DNA of 64,000 nt from Arthrobacter tumbae (GCF_016907495.1 NZ_JAFBCC010000001.1:1984001-2048000); one strand, 5' to 3'; positions 34,782-44,220 are shown, numbered from the stretch's first letter. Made by a program: numbers and translations. The notes: generated from the letters alone by a model not told the origin.

Positions 34782-34938
34782 CGACGTTCAACTCCCCTCG
34801 GGACGCCCGACCCGGTGAGGCAGGACGTGGTAGGCAACCTTACCGGCCTAGACCGAAATTCTTGGGAGGAAAACCGGGTGCTTTGGGGCAAGAAACCCTC
34901 AACCTAGGGACACCCTGGCGTCGGGAAGAGGGAGCTTC

Positions 34939-35178
34939 TTATGCGGTTTCCCGCTCATCGGTGGCGGCTTCACGCTTATCGGCTGCGGCGTCACGCCGGT
35001 CGAGTTCCTCGGTGAGTTCTTCTTTTCGGAACTCGGTCTCCATTGCCGGGATACCGTTTCGGGTGTACTCGAATTCCAGTTCCCGGTGCACTTTGCTGTT
35101 GAGGACTTCCACCTCGGGAAGCTCAAGTTCGGCAAGATCATCGGGGAACGATTCAGAAGGGTCTAGTCTGCTGCTCAT
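34939..35178 (-). CDS. small acidic hypothetical protein
   Basis: 79 residues, ATG preceded by GATAGGTG. Very acidic first half (DDLAELELPEVEVLNSKVH) and a charged Glu/Arg/Asp-rich repeat-like tail (RRDAAADKREAATDERETA), probably an extended helix. No known domain. An overlapping frame reading 34899-35141 looks like its shadow. Confidence 0.5.
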   Translation of the reverse strand: MSSRLDPSESFPDDLAELELPEVEVLNSKVHRELEFEYTRNGIPAMETEFRKEELTEELDRRDAAADKREAATDERETA

Positions 35179-35472
35179 GGGCACCTATCAGACGGTAATG
35201 TAGTCAGGCCTGCTGCTAGACCTGGGAGGCCGGGGGCGGTAACGCCGCGGGCCGTTCAGTATCATAACCGCTGATTTCCGCGAGAACACCCGTGAAGGGT
35301 GCTGGATTTGTGAAGCCTGCTATCTTCAGCACACAAAGTTTTTTGAGTTGTTGAAGCTGATGACTCATCCATTACTGGCACTGCGACGAAGAAGTGGCAG
35401 CAGTTTGATCAGTCCCTGTTTTGCTGTCTGTTTCTTCGCTGTTTGTTTCACTGTTCCGTTGGAGGAAATGTT

Positions 35473-35652
35473 GTGAAGTCGTTTGCTTGTGGTGACGTGG
35501 TTCCCGGTTGCGAGGCCCGTTGGGTGTGCAGCACGGAGGACGAGGTCCTTGTCGAGGTCGCCTCGCACGCCCGCACGGTCCACGGTATGCATGAGGTTCC
35601 TGCGGGGCTGGTCGAATCGGTGCGCCGCTCGATCGTTACCGTGGGGTCATAG
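35473..35652 (+). CDS. DUF1059 domain protein
   Basis: 59 residues from a GTG with GGAGG nine bases upstream. Short domain KSFACGDVVPGCEARWVC, then VEVASHARTVHGM and EVPAGLVESVRRSI: the DUF1059 plan, in which Cys and His residues may bind metal. Function unknown. The next gene starts 18 bases later, so it is cotranscribed with an EAL-domain protein. Confidence 0.85.
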   Translation: MKSFACGDVVPGCEARWVCSTEDEVLVEVASHARTVHGMHEVPAGLVESVRRSIVTVGS

Positions 35653-35670
35653 GTTTCCTCGCTGCAACCG

Positions 35671-36807
35671 ATGCGCATCCTGGACGGCGCGCAGGCAGGA
35701 TGGGCTTCCCGGTTGGCTCTTGCCGCGGACGGGCACGGCCTGAGCGCCGCGTACCAGCCGATCATCGACTGTGCCCGGGGAACGGTCGTGGGCTACGAGG
35801 CCCTAGCCAGGTTCCCCGGATACACAGAGAAGAACCCGGAGACCTGGTTCGCTGCGGCCCGGGCGCTCAGCGTATCGGATCAGTTGGAGGCCGCCACCCT
35901 CCGGGCGGCGCTCTCAGCACGTCGACACCTGCCGCCGAACTGCTTTCTCACCGTGAACATCTCACCGGACCTGCTCAACTCCGAGCTCATCCGGCGGATC
36001 TGGCGGGAGGAGGGGAACCTGGCCGGTCTGGTCGTGGAACTGACCGAGCAGGCGGCAATCGATTCCTACCGTGACCTCGAACCGGATCTGAACCAGCTCC
36101 GTTCAGCCGGTGCCCTCATCGCTGTGGATGACGCCGGCGCCGGGTATGCCGGGCTCCGGCACCTGCTCTCACTGCGCCCAGCGATTATCAAGATCGACCG
36201 CGACCTGATCCATGACGTGGACCGGGACGAAGCTAAACGCGCTCTCATCGAGATGCTCGGGACCTTCGCCAGCCGCGTCGATGCCTGGATCCTGGCCGAG
36301 GGAGTCGAAACCGCGGAGGAACTGGACGCTCTGGCCGGGCTCGGTGTGCCGCTGGTACAGGGCTACTACCTGGGGCGGCCGGGAGATCCGTGGGCCAGGA
36401 TTGCCGGGGAAGCGGCGCTGCGGCTGGCCTCACGGAACCAGGTGGAGCACTCCACCACGTTGCGGGCAATCACCGAACCGGCCGTGACCGTCCACACGGT
36501 CGAGGAAGCCGCTGGCGTGTTCGCCAGCGACCCACGACTGCAGACAGTGGTCCTCGTCGACGGGGAAAACCGCCGACCGGTATGCCTCGTGCACGCAGCC
36601 GGGGCGGCGATGGGCGTGGTGAACGATGGGATGCGCGCGAACCTTGACACCCCCGTGCATGAGGCACTGGCACGGTGCATGACCCGCCCCGACGTGGAAC
36701 GCTTCGACCCGGTCCTGGTCACAGACAATGCCGGCAGGTTCGCAGGTATCGCACGGATGGAACGGCTCATTACCGCGCTCACCGCAGCCCACGAAACACT
36801 GCTCTGA
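35671..36807 (+). CDS. EAL-domain protein with C-terminal CBS-like region
   Basis: 378 residues. The EAL domain (about 25-240) has YQPII, EALARF (the EAL motif), VNISPDLL, VVELTEQ, VDDAGAGYAGLRHL, IIKIDRDLI, LAEGVET and QGYYLGRP. The metal and catalytic residues look complete (E of EAL, N of VNIS, E of ELTE, DD, K and E of EGVE), so it may degrade cyclic di-GMP or act as a sensor. The remaining 140 residues resemble a CBS-pair (AGVFASDPRLQTVVLVD and RFAGIARMERL). No GGDEF or membrane part. Confidence 0.88.
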   Translation: MRILDGAQAGWASRLALAADGHGLSAAYQPIIDCARGTVVGYEALARFPGYTEKNPETWFAAARALSVSDQLEAATLRAALSARRHLPPNCFLTVNISPDLLNSELIRRIWREEGNLAGLVVELTEQAAIDSYRDLEPDLNQLRSAGALIAVDDAGAGYAGLRHLLSLRPAIIKIDRDLIHDVDRDEAKRALIEMLGTFASRVDAWILAEGVETAEELDALAGLGVPLVQGYYLGRPGDPWARIAGEAALRLASRNQVEHSTTLRAITEPAVTVHTVEEAAGVFASDPRLQTVVLVDGENRRPVCLVHAAGAAMGVVNDGMRANLDTPVHEALARCMTRPDVERFDPVLVTDNAGRFAGIARMERLITALTAAHETLL

Positions 36808-36845
36808 GGAAGTGCATCACCACGGCGGCAGGAGGCTCAGAACGT

Positions 36846-37293
36846 TTACCTGAGGCCGCTTCGTTCCTCATCGTCTGGCTCAGATACGGCGGGAGGATCT
36901 GCGGGCCGGTCGAGCCAGCGCACTTTGCCGTTCTCGTCGAGGGCTTCTTCAAGCTTGTGTTTGAGTTCGAGTGCCAGTTCCGCTGCTTCGTCGAGTTTTA
37001 CGGCCGCCCCGGCTGTGCCGGCCCGGCCCTTTCCCGCCTGATTCCGCGAAGTGGGTCCCATCGGAGGCCTGACCGTGCCAGATAGCCAGTTCCTGCACGG
37101 ACTCAGCCAAGGATTCCTCAGCATCGGCAAGGTTCGCGATGATCGTGTGAGAGGTAAAGGGGCGCGGGATTTCTTCCACAGCTCCTTCGAGTTCCTCTGC
37201 GTCGCGTTTGACCTTCCGCGCAGCGGCTGCCGCCTTCGAAGGAACCGGTGTGCTTCCTCGGTTAGTGTCGTCGGATCCTGGAGCAGCTGCCAT
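36846..37293 (-). pseudogene. small helical protein with a frameshift
   Basis: Starts at ATG 37293 (AGGAGA upstream) with KAAAAARKVKRDAEELEGAV and an amphipathic ADAEESLAESVQEL. The coherent C-terminal part, KLDEAAELALELKHKLEEA, is in the +1 frame and ends at 36846. The two halves join near 37025, in the G/C-rich run GGCGGGAAAGGGCC, where one extra base would explain the shift. It could be a true frameshift, a sequencing error or a programmed slip; mechanism unknown. Confidence 0.5.
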
Positions 37294-37461
37294 TTTGTCT
37301 CCTATACCCGCCGGTTGATCAGCTGCCTTAGTTATACACCCTCGCTTCAACGGTGCGCCCAGCATCCTGTCGCGCCCACACCCCCGCCATCGCGCCAGAC
37401 ACGTGCGGTGGCCGTGCGGGTGGGTTTGCTGTGCGGTGGTGTTCCGGTGGGTGGTCTATTT

Positions 37462-38529
37462 TCAGGGGCGGGAGCGGTTCTGTTGGGTTTCGTGGCGCCG
37501 GTCGGCGCGGTCGACGCTGGCTTTGTCCTTGAGGTTCACGCCGGCTTTGCTGGCCGCTTTCTTCGCTTCGGGGCTGGTGAGGTCCGGTACTTCGAAGGTT
37601 TCCGGGGTGATGGTGTTGTCCTGGGCGGTGTAGGTCCGCTGCTGGTGTGTGAGTTCCTGTTCCTTGGCGGCGGCTTCCTGCAGGGTTGCTGTGGTGACGG
37701 TGACAGTGCTGCCGGTGAGGCTGGTTGCCAGCAACGGGGTGTATCCGTGCGTGTGGCCTGCCCGGTTGGGATGGTAGGACTCGGCGACCGGCCGGGAGAG
37801 CCCGTTGATCCATTCGGTGTCATCGCACACCGCCCGGCCGGTGAATGCCTGGGTGGGGTTCCGGAAGGTGAAGCCGGCGGCCGCGGCGGCTGCCGCGGTG
37901 CGGGTGTTGAGCAGGTCAGCGGTGGCATTGAGCCGGGATTCCTCGGTCGGGGAAAACCAGGTTGCTGCGTTGCAGTCCTCACCGTTGAAGATCCGCGGGT
38001 ACCCCGCGACGACGACTTTTGCCTGCGGCGCGCGGGTGCGGATCGACGCGTACAAGCTGCTCAGCCGGGAAGGGAGCTGGTTATTGATGATGTTCACGGA
38101 CCTGTCGATCGCCGTCGTGCAGTTACTCATCCACGCCGGCTTCGCGCATTCAGTGAGAACATCGACGAACCCGGCGTCGTTGCCGCCGACGCTGATGGTG
38201 ACGTAACTGGTGGTGCTTCCCAGTGCGCCCAGCTGCGTGGCTGTCACATCGGAGGTCGTTGCCCCGGAACAGGCCCGGAAGTTCAGGCTGTACCCCTTGC
38301 TGGCAGCCAGCAGCGACGGGTACGCGTACACCGAACGCTGACAACTCGTGCCATCGGCAAGGTAGGACCGGGTTCCGGTTCCCGAGGAGTAAGAATCTCC
38401 CAAAGCCACATACGTGCTACTCGGCGCAGCCTCCCTGGCCGCAGGTGACACACCCCCGGCCAGGGAGGCTGCGCCGAGAAGCACGAAGGCAGCAAGCCGG
38501 GCGGAGACGTGCAAGATGTTTCTGTTCAT
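37462..38529 (-). CDS. secreted SGNH/GDSL lipase-type hydrolase
   Basis: 355 residues. Signal peptide (LHVSARLAAFVLLGAASLAGG), then the SGNH hydrolase blocks: VALGDSYSSGTG (nucleophile Ser, about 49), ACSGATTSD (Gly), SVGGNDAGF (Asn) and ESYHPNRAGH (Asp/His region, about 277). Resembles Streptomyces-type secreted lipases/esterases. The C-terminal 80 residues (TATLQEAAAKEQELTHQQRTY) are a charged extension of unknown use. The start at 38529 gives the best signal peptide; a longer reading to 38658 has no support. A perfect inverted repeat lies inside the signal-peptide region. Confidence 0.88.
   Translation of the reverse strand: MNRNILHVSARLAAFVLLGAASLAGGVSPAAREAAPSSTYVALGDSYSSGTGTRSYLADGTSCQRSVYAYPSLLAASKGYSLNFRACSGATTSDVTATQLGALGSTTSYVTISVGGNDAGFVDVLTECAKPAWMSNCTTAIDRSVNIINNQLPSRLSSLYASIRTRAPQAKVVVAGYPRIFNGEDCNAATWFSPTEESRLNATADLLNTRTAAAAAAAGFTFRNPTQAFTGRAVCDDTEWINGLSRPVAESYHPNRAGHTHGYTPLLATSLTGSTVTVTTATLQEAAAKEQELTHQQRTYTAQDNTITPETFEVPDLTSPEAKKAASKAGVNLKDKASVDRADRRHETQQNRSRP
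38420..38478. repeat. perfect 22-bp inverted repeat inside the lipase gene
   Basis: 38420-38441 is the exact reverse complement of 38457-38478 (arm begins CTCGGCGCAGCC), with a 15-base loop. It spans codons near the signal-peptide end, giving the mRNA a very strong early hairpin. Confidence 0.8.
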
Positions 38530-38713
38530 CAGTATCCCCAGGAATGAGCGTGTGAAAGGCGCTCCACATCCGGTGCGCTGCCCGAATCTAACACCCCCAG
38601 ACCGCACAGCAGCCGCGGATACCCGCAGGTTCACCACAATTTTCAACCCAGCACCCACGCCAGGCGGGACGCGTCACCACCGGACCGCTACAGAGGCCCA
38701 CTGGTGTCCTGGT

Positions 38714-39541
38714 TTACGCCGCGTTCGGCCGGTGTGCAGCGGCCGTCTGACGTCGTGCAGCCCTGGGGGTTTTGGTTGCCAGGCGGTAGGTGGTGCCACC
38801 GGTGGGGGAGGGCCGGTACTCGATCAAGTGGAGCAGGGCGGCCAGGCAGAGGGCGATGCCAACCATTTCAAGGGTTTCCTCCAGCAGGGTGAAAACAAAG
38901 AATGCCGGGGTGACGCCGTCGGAGGCCAGGGTGAGACCGGCCAGGGTTTCGACTCCGAGCGCACCGCTGATGAACACCAAACCGGCCAGAAGCAACCCGT
39001 TCCTGACACCGGTCGGGAGGCTGATGATCAGGCGCAGCAGGAACGCCACAATACTCAGGGCTATGACGGCGCCGGGGATGACCCAGACGAAGCCAAGATC
39101 GAAGGGCAGGAACACGGAGAGCTCGTGCCCGATGACGTCAAGGCGTTCATGGAGTTCGAGCATTTCATCGATCGAGAACACCACGCACACGACGGAGAAA
39201 ACCCACCAGGAGATCCGGTAGCGGGAGGACCGGGCGGCATACACGCCAGTAAGCACTGCCGCGATCAGCCACATCCCGGAGCTGAACCAGGTCGGAACAT
39301 TGATCTCCCGGCCGACGTCGAAAAAGTAGAACCAGAAGTGAATCCGGTCGAACGTTTCCGGGGTGGCGGCGTCAACGGCGAAGAACAGGGCGCCGCTGGC
39401 AACGCTGAGAACCGCTACCGGGACAAAGAATCCCAGCGCGGTGCGCCAAAACCGGATCCGTACCCAGTCACCGCCCTCAATCACGGGGCGTTCCTGGGCT
39501 GGGTTCGGTGTGTGATCGTGGGTCAAAAGTTTGCGCCCCAA
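38714..39541 (-). CDS. polytopic membrane protein, unknown
   Basis: 275 residues with about seven helices. Two internal acidic segments are similar (FSIDEMLELHERLDVIGHEL about 125, and FTLLEETLEMVGIAL about 225), which suggests an internal duplication with membrane-embedded Glu and His that could bind metal. Basic C-terminus. Family not recognised. Upstream neighbour of the secreted lipase on the same strand, with 185 bases between them. Confidence 0.7.
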   Translation of the reverse strand: MGRKLLTHDHTPNPAQERPVIEGGDWVRIRFWRTALGFFVPVAVLSVASGALFFAVDAATPETFDRIHFWFYFFDVGREINVPTWFSSGMWLIAAVLTGVYAARSSRYRISWWVFSVVCVVFSIDEMLELHERLDVIGHELSVFLPFDLGFVWVIPGAVIALSIVAFLLRLIISLPTGVRNGLLLAGLVFISGALGVETLAGLTLASDGVTPAFFVFTLLEETLEMVGIALCLAALLHLIEYRPSPTGGTTYRLATKTPRAARRQTAAAHRPNAA

Positions 39542-39660
39542 AGTGGTGCGGTTCCCGGTCAGAGCAAGATCAGCCGGAACGGTCTCAAAAGATCAGTATA
39601 AAGAGCACGGGCAGCACGCTGCTGGCAGGAATACCTTGTGCGCGTTGACCAGGATGGGTG

Positions 39661-39871
39661 TTAGTCCCTTTCCCGTCGATGAAGCAGCTTGGCGTCCATG
39701 TCTTCAAGGTCCTTCACAGCTGCGCTGAGCAGCTCCTGACCCTCCGCGCTCGGGCCCACAGCCCTCATACCGTGCACGGATCTCCAAGACGGCCGCCGCC
39801 AACTCTTCCCGCGTAGCCACCAAATCGGCGGCACGGCACGCAGACGCTCCATCCGGAGCCGTGCCCGTCAC
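39661..39871 (-). pseudogene. short coiled-coil gene with frameshift, coupled to 39868-40395
   Basis: GTG at 39871 overlaps the stop of the preceding gene (GTGA). The first frame gives RAADLVATREELAAAVLEIR ARYEG; the continuation VGPSAEGQELLSAAVKDLED is in another frame and ends at 39661. Joining them gives a plausible all-helical protein of about 69 residues. The break is near 39768-39775. Confidence 0.45.
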
Positions 39872-40395
39872 GCCCGGCCCGTCGACGGCATGCGGTGGAC
39901 ATGGACACAGGAGGAACAATTCAGTGTTCGTGCCGCCTGGATAGCCAGGTCATTGATCTCGCGGAGCACGTCTTCTCGGCCCTCATCCCAGGAACGCGCC
40001 CGGTCAATAAACACGGACCACGCCGCCGGCGCTGCGTCCTGGCCCAGAACGATGATCGATGCCCGCATCGACAGACCCCAGTGCTTCATCGCATGGACAT
40101 CGTGCACTGGGTAATTCTCAGCTGTCTGGACCAGCTTCAGCGCATGATCCAACTGCATCTGCAACTGGGTTTGTTCCCTCAGGTACCACCGCTCGTCCTC
40201 GAGGGTCACGGTGGCTTCCCGCCGATCGCTTTCCGTGCGTTCCTCAGCGGCACGCCGGTCGCTGATCGCCAGCCGGATCGCGTTCTCGCGGCCCTTCTTA
40301 CCGTTGAGTAACGCAACCCACAGGCCCAGCACGGTCAGCACGATCAGAACGATCTGGATCACATTGCCCACGACGGGATCGGAGAGCAGGTTCAT
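39868..40395 (-). CDS. single-pass membrane protein with coiled coil
   Basis: 175 residues: N-terminal helix (VIQIVLIVLTVLGLWVALL), then a basic/acidic stretch (GKKGRENAIRLAISDRRAAEERTESDRR) likely to form a coiled coil, then a cytoplasmic domain with ASIIVLGQDAAPAAWSVFID. Two neighbouring cysteines near the end (LNCSSCVHVH). No family recognised. The downstream short gene is coupled. Confidence 0.6.
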   Translation of the reverse strand: MNLLSDPVVGNVIQIVLIVLTVLGLWVALLNGKKGRENAIRLAISDRRAAEERTESDRREATVTLEDERWYLREQTQLQMQLDHALKLVQTAENYPVHDVHAMKHWGLSMRASIIVLGQDAAPAAWSVFIDRARSWDEGREDVLREINDLAIQAARTLNCSSCVHVHRMPSTGRA

Positions 40396-40459
40396 AACAA
40401 GCAATCGTAGATGCCCACCCCAGCTTCGTTGATGATAGACAGATCACCGGGTTGAGATC

Positions 40460-41383
40460 TTACCCACTGGTCGGATTCCCGCTGCGCTGCCCAACCGATA
40501 CAGCCCCGGTGGTGTCCAGGCCGGAAAGATTCTCCTGAAGCCAGGGAAGAACCAGCGGAAGAACGACATCCGGTTGCATCGCGGCGGGCTGGTCCAGGCC
40601 ATCGAGCACGTGGACATCCCAACCAGCTTCCGTCAGCTCTTCCCTGTTCGCCAGTAGCGGGCTGGCCATCGAGATGGTCCCGCTCAGGCCGGGCAGAACG
40701 TCCTGGGACCCGATAAAACACAATGCCGGGCAATTCACCCGATGCACCGCCTCCGCAGCGCCGTTACTGTCCTTCAAAGCCCGGAAGAACGCCACGAACT
40801 GCCTGGCCTGCGCGGCGCGCATCGGCAACAGAGCGTGTTCCTTCCCGCCCAGCGGTTGGAGTTGTGGCTGCGGCTGTCCGAACGTGTGCGGGGTGGCCGG
40901 GTTTGTGGTCTGGACCCGCGCAACAGCGTTGCGGTGTGCCTGGACCGCCAAATCATGGAGCGCATCGATCGGCGCCCCGATCGGGGGAAAGCCTCCAACC
41001 ACCAGCGCGGTGACCCTGCCAGAAGATGCCGCGAGGAGAATCCCGGCAAGGCCCAACCAGGAAGATCCGTAATAGGCGAAGGAACCCACACCGGCGGCGT
41101 CAGCCACCGCCAGAAGGTCTTCGGCTACATTCTGTGGTGTCAGGGTTCGTGGTGCTGGTTGGTTCAACCGGTGATGCTCATAATCGAAAGCCACCACGGT
41201 GAAATGTTCAGTGAGCGATTGCAGCAAAGTCCCGCCCAGATCCGGATCAAGGTCAGCGATTTTCAGCTGAGGCTCGCGATCGCCGCGGGCCGGATCCAGG
41301 CCAAGCGTTACGAGCAACGCCGGTCCCTCGCCGTCGATCATCAGCGGCAAAACAGTGTCATCGTGCAACCGTGCGTTAGGCAT
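40460..41383 (-). CDS. alpha/beta hydrolase
   Basis: 307 residues. The nucleophile elbow is YYGSSWLGL (Ser about 107), preceded by the strand FTVVAFDYEHHR. The acid may be the Asp in FIGSQDVLPG. No His with a textbook context is evident at the C-terminus (LDGLDQPAAMQPD), so the triad may use a non-standard His or be incomplete. No signal peptide, so cytoplasmic. Substrate unknown. Confidence 0.75.
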   Translation of the reverse strand: MPNARLHDDTVLPLMIDGEGPALLVTLGLDPARGDREPQLKIADLDPDLGGTLLQSLTEHFTVVAFDYEHHRLNQPAPRTLTPQNVAEDLLAVADAAGVGSFAYYGSSWLGLAGILLAASSGRVTALVVGGFPPIGAPIDALHDLAVQAHRNAVARVQTTNPATPHTFGQPQPQLQPLGGKEHALLPMRAAQARQFVAFFRALKDSNGAAEAVHRVNCPALCFIGSQDVLPGLSGTISMASPLLANREELTEAGWDVHVLDGLDQPAAMQPDVVLPLVLPWLQENLSGLDTTGAVSVGQRSGNPTSG

Positions 41384-41624
41384 CCGGGAACTGGCTCCTT
41401 CTGCGGGAGCTTCCCCCTGTCACCGCATTCATATTCGTGTGTGTGCTGGTAGTCGTGAATGGTTCGTCACAGCAACCACCTCGGATCGGGTATGCGTCTC
41501 ACTCTACGTACCCGCTCGCGTGTCTGCCTGAGGTGGTGCTGACAAAGGTGGTAACGCTTCGGTAAGTGGCCCGTTAGACTGAGGTGACGGTTAAGCAAGT
41601 GGCCGTCAAAACAGCTACGCCGAC

Positions 41625-41690
41625 ATGGTTGCTAGTTTTTGTTCCCATTGCACGCCTGTTGGTGCTCCGGGCGTCGAAATTATCTTCTGA
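41625..41690 (+). CDS. leader ORF of 21 codons upstream of the GAF-ANTAR gene
   Basis: Codes for a short peptide starting MVASFCSHC and ending GVEIIF. Its TGA overlaps the downstream ATG (TGATG at 41688-41692). The same leader frame exists in front of the second copy (57529-57594) with a few amino-acid changes. Whether it is translated is unknown; no clear ribosome site precedes it. Confidence 0.4.
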   Translation: MVASFCSHCTPVGAPGVEIIF

Positions 41691-42457
41691 TGCCGCTCTG
41701 GCATGACAGATCCGGGGCCCCTGCAATGAGCAGCGATCCAGCTGATTCCCGCACCAATGACCTTCAAGATGCCGTCCTTGATTCTTTGGACGTTGGTCAC
41801 TTCCTTGATGGACTCTGCCGCCATGCCGCGCAGTCCCTGGGTGAAGGGGAAGAGGTTTTGTGTGGGATCACGTTGCTGCGTGATCGGAAGGCCGCGACGG
41901 TCGCCTCCAGTAGCGAATCCGCCCGGAAGATGGATGAGGTTCAATACAGCTACGATGATGGGCCCTGCTTGAGCGCTGCCCGCGAGCAGGCCACTGTCGA
42001 TATCCCGGACGTTGAACGGGAAGCACGTTGGCCGGAGTATATGGATGCAATCAGCGGGCACGGGATGCGTTCGATTCTCGCGGTCCCTTTCGATTTGGCA
42101 GGGGATGCGAAAGCTGCACTGAACCTGTACTCGGATGCTCCAAACAAATTTGGGAATGAAGCCATGGAACGTGCAAGAGCCTATGCAGGGGAGGCTTCCC
42201 GGTCGCTGCGCCTGGCTGTGCGGATCGCACATCACAGCGAGCATGCCGAGGACCTGGCCACGGCGATGGAATCACGCACCGCTATCGATATCGCTATCGG
42301 CATCATCATGTGTCAGAGCCGGTGCAGCCAAACCGACGCATTCGAGTACCTGAAGAAGGCGTCTTCACACCGGAACGTCAAACTGCGCGATCTCGCCGGG
42401 CAGATCGTCGCCAGCTCAAACGCCAATTCACAACCGGCAACACACTTCGATCACTAG
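41690..42457 (+). CDS. GAF and ANTAR domain RNA-binding regulator, copy 1
   Basis: 255 residues (243 if started at ATG 41726). N-terminal GAF domain (about 35-180: VLCGITLLRDRKAATVASSS, YDDGPCLSAAREQATVDIPD, SILAVPFDL) and a C-terminal ANTAR domain (about 190-245: AMESRTAIDIAIGIIMCQSRCSQTDAFEYLKKASSHRNVKLRDLA). ANTAR proteins bind tandem hairpins in nascent mRNA and prevent termination when a signal binds the sensor domain. About 92% identical to copy 2 at 57594. The leader and a 3' hairpin are duplicated too. Confidence 0.93.
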   Translation: MPLWHDRSGAPAMSSDPADSRTNDLQDAVLDSLDVGHFLDGLCRHAAQSLGEGEEVLCGITLLRDRKAATVASSSESARKMDEVQYSYDDGPCLSAAREQATVDIPDVEREARWPEYMDAISGHGMRSILAVPFDLAGDAKAALNLYSDAPNKFGNEAMERARAYAGEASRSLRLAVRIAHHSEHAEDLATAMESRTAIDIAIGIIMCQSRCSQTDAFEYLKKASSHRNVKLRDLAGQIVASSNANSQPATHFDH

Positions 42458-42495
42458 CAGGTCAGGCGCAGGGTTAAGCAGTCAGCCCTGTACGG

Positions 42496-42528
42496 ACTGG
42501 TCACAGGACCAAAAACCCTGTGGCCAGT
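42496..42528 (+). terminator. hairpin downstream of GAF-ANTAR copy 1
   Basis: ACTGGTCACAGG pairs with CCTGTGGCCAGT (one G-U pair). The same hairpin is conserved after copy 2 at 58426-58458. Confidence 0.7.
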
Positions 42529-42883
42529 TCTATATGACGAGCATGAGCCCTCGACCGTGGCACTTCGCCTGGTGCGTTCAATAACGATGGTATGTAAGAC
42601 ATCACCCCTCAATAGGGCCGGGTTCCCTCGGGCGCGGTTTCTTCGACGCCCGTCCAGACTTCTGTCATATCGATGATGAGTTGATCGCGCACCGTGATGA
42701 AGGTTGCGACTTCGAAATGCTGCACTTGTCCTTGGCTCACTCCCGTTACGTGCGCTCGACCTGCCGCGCGATCACCGTTGGCTACCCAATCCAGAAGAAC
42801 GAAATTGTGGAAACCGGGATAGTCCGCGTTGAGCCGCACCCAAGTATCGCGGTCGAACGACTCGTTAGTGTGCACGTAGCGAC

Positions 42884-42891
42884 AAGAAAAC
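42884..42891. repeat. target site duplication of the 3.68-kb transposon, left copy
   Basis: AAGAAAAC, identical to 46570-46577. Confidence 0.9.
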
Positions 42892-42894
42892 GGC

Positions 42895-44220
42895 TCATCC
42901 CAATCGGGGGTGTAGGAGTTGGGGTCTGAAGCCGCCGGTCTCGAGCAGGCTTCGGGCGATGTAGTTGGTCAGGTTGCGGAACCCGAGTGCGGAGCCGCGC
43001 AGGTGTTCGAGCCGTCCGTTGAGCGCCTCGGTCGGCCCGTTGCTGGTGCCGGGTCGTTCGAAGTAGGCGAGCACGTCAGCGGCTCGCTTCTTCAGGGTCC
43101 GGCCCAGGGTGGTGAGCTCGGTGAGCACCTTGGGGACGCCGGCGCTGAGGTCGGTGATCAGCTTCTCCATGAGCTCGCGGCCACGTTGCCGGTCCTCGTG
43201 CCGATAGGCGGCGATCATGCGCTGGTAGACACCCCAGCTCGCCTCGACCTCGACGTGAGCGTCATCAACGAACAGCGCGCGTAGCCTGTCGCTCTGCTTG
43301 TCGGTGAGCAGGTCCGCGCCGGTGTGCAGCGTGCGCCGCGACTTGTAGAGCGGGTCGTCCCTGAACCCACGGTGCCCGTGGATCGCGAGTTGGACCCGGC
43401 GCCGGCACCTGTCGAGGGCGTCACCGGCCAGGCGCACGACGTGGAAGGGATCCATCACCGTGACCGCGTCCGGGATCTCCTCTGCAGCGGCGGTCTTAAA
43501 CCCGGTGAAGCCGTCCATCGCGACCACCTCGACCGCGTCACGGAAGGCGTCGTCGCGGTCGGCGAGCCAGGTCTTGAACGCCGCCTTCGACCGGCCCTCG
43601 ACCATGTCCAGCAGCCTTGCTGGGCCGGCGCCATCGCGGACCGGGGTGAGGTCGATGATCACGGTGACGTACTTGTCGCCACGCCTGGTGTGGCGCCAGA
43701 CGTGCTCATCGACGCCAATGACCTTCACGCCCTCGAACCGCGTGGGGTCGTTGATCAGCAGCCGCTTGCCTTCAGCCAGGACCGCGTTGTTGGCGGTGTC
43801 CCACGCGACCCCGAGTCCCTCGGCGACACGTGCGACGGTGAGGTGTGCGACCACGATCCCTTCCAGCGCCCACCGCAGCCCGGTGCGCGAGAGCTTCGCG
43901 CGTGGCTCCGCCGCGGCGCTGGTGTCTTGGCGCCACACGTGTCCGCAGTCGGCACAGCGGTAGCGGCGCACTACAACTTCCAGCACGGTCGGTCGCCAGC
44001 CCAGCGGCTCGTGGGCCAACCGCCGGATCACGGTGTCACGAGCAGCGCCTTCGCTGCCGCACCGTCGGCACCACTGATCTGGTTCCACCACGCGGCACGC
44101 GAGGACCGCACGATCCGGTTCAAGTCGTTGTCCGGTCACGCTCAGACCGAGGCCGTCGAGTCGAGCGAAGGCGGTCAGGTCAGGGCGGCCGAATCCGGCC
44201 GGCGGGGTAGCGTCGGACAC
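42895..44220 (-). CDS. ISL3 family transposase
   Basis: 441 residues, GTG start, DDE transposase of the ISL3 family. N-terminal zinc-finger region with CRRCGSEG and CADCGHVW. Catalytic core: GVDEHVWRHTRRGDKYVTVIIDLTP, VVAMDGFTGFKTA and the DPFHVVRLAGDALDRCRR segment. The C-terminal region SNGPTEALNGRLEHLRGSALGFRN is typical. The stop lies three bases inside the left terminal repeat. Full length. Confidence 0.95.
   Translation of the reverse strand: MSDATPPAGFGRPDLTAFARLDGLGLSVTGQRLEPDRAVLACRVVEPDQWCRRCGSEGAARDTVIRRLAHEPLGWRPTVLEVVVRRYRCADCGHVWRQDTSAAAEPRAKLSRTGLRWALEGIVVAHLTVARVAEGLGVAWDTANNAVLAEGKRLLINDPTRFEGVKVIGVDEHVWRHTRRGDKYVTVIIDLTPVRDGAGPARLLDMVEGRSKAAFKTWLADRDDAFRDAVEVVAMDGFTGFKTAAAEEIPDAVTVMDPFHVVRLAGDALDRCRRRVQLAIHGHRGFRDDPLYKSRRTLHTGADLLTDKQSDRLRALFVDDAHVEVEASWGVYQRMIAAYRHEDRQRGRELMEKLITDLSAGVPKVLTELTTLGRTLKKRAADVLAYFERPGTSNGPTEALNGRLEHLRGSALGFRNLTNYIARSLLETGGFRPQLLHPRLG

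Noticed and set aside
37051..38448. Long plus-strand frame opposite the SGNH hydrolase
   Set aside because: The minus-strand frame carries signal peptide and all SGNH blocks; the other is a shadow.
38414..39601. Long plus-strand frame opposite a membrane-protein gene
   Set aside because: Charged, low-complexity shadow of a seven-helix membrane protein on the minus strand.
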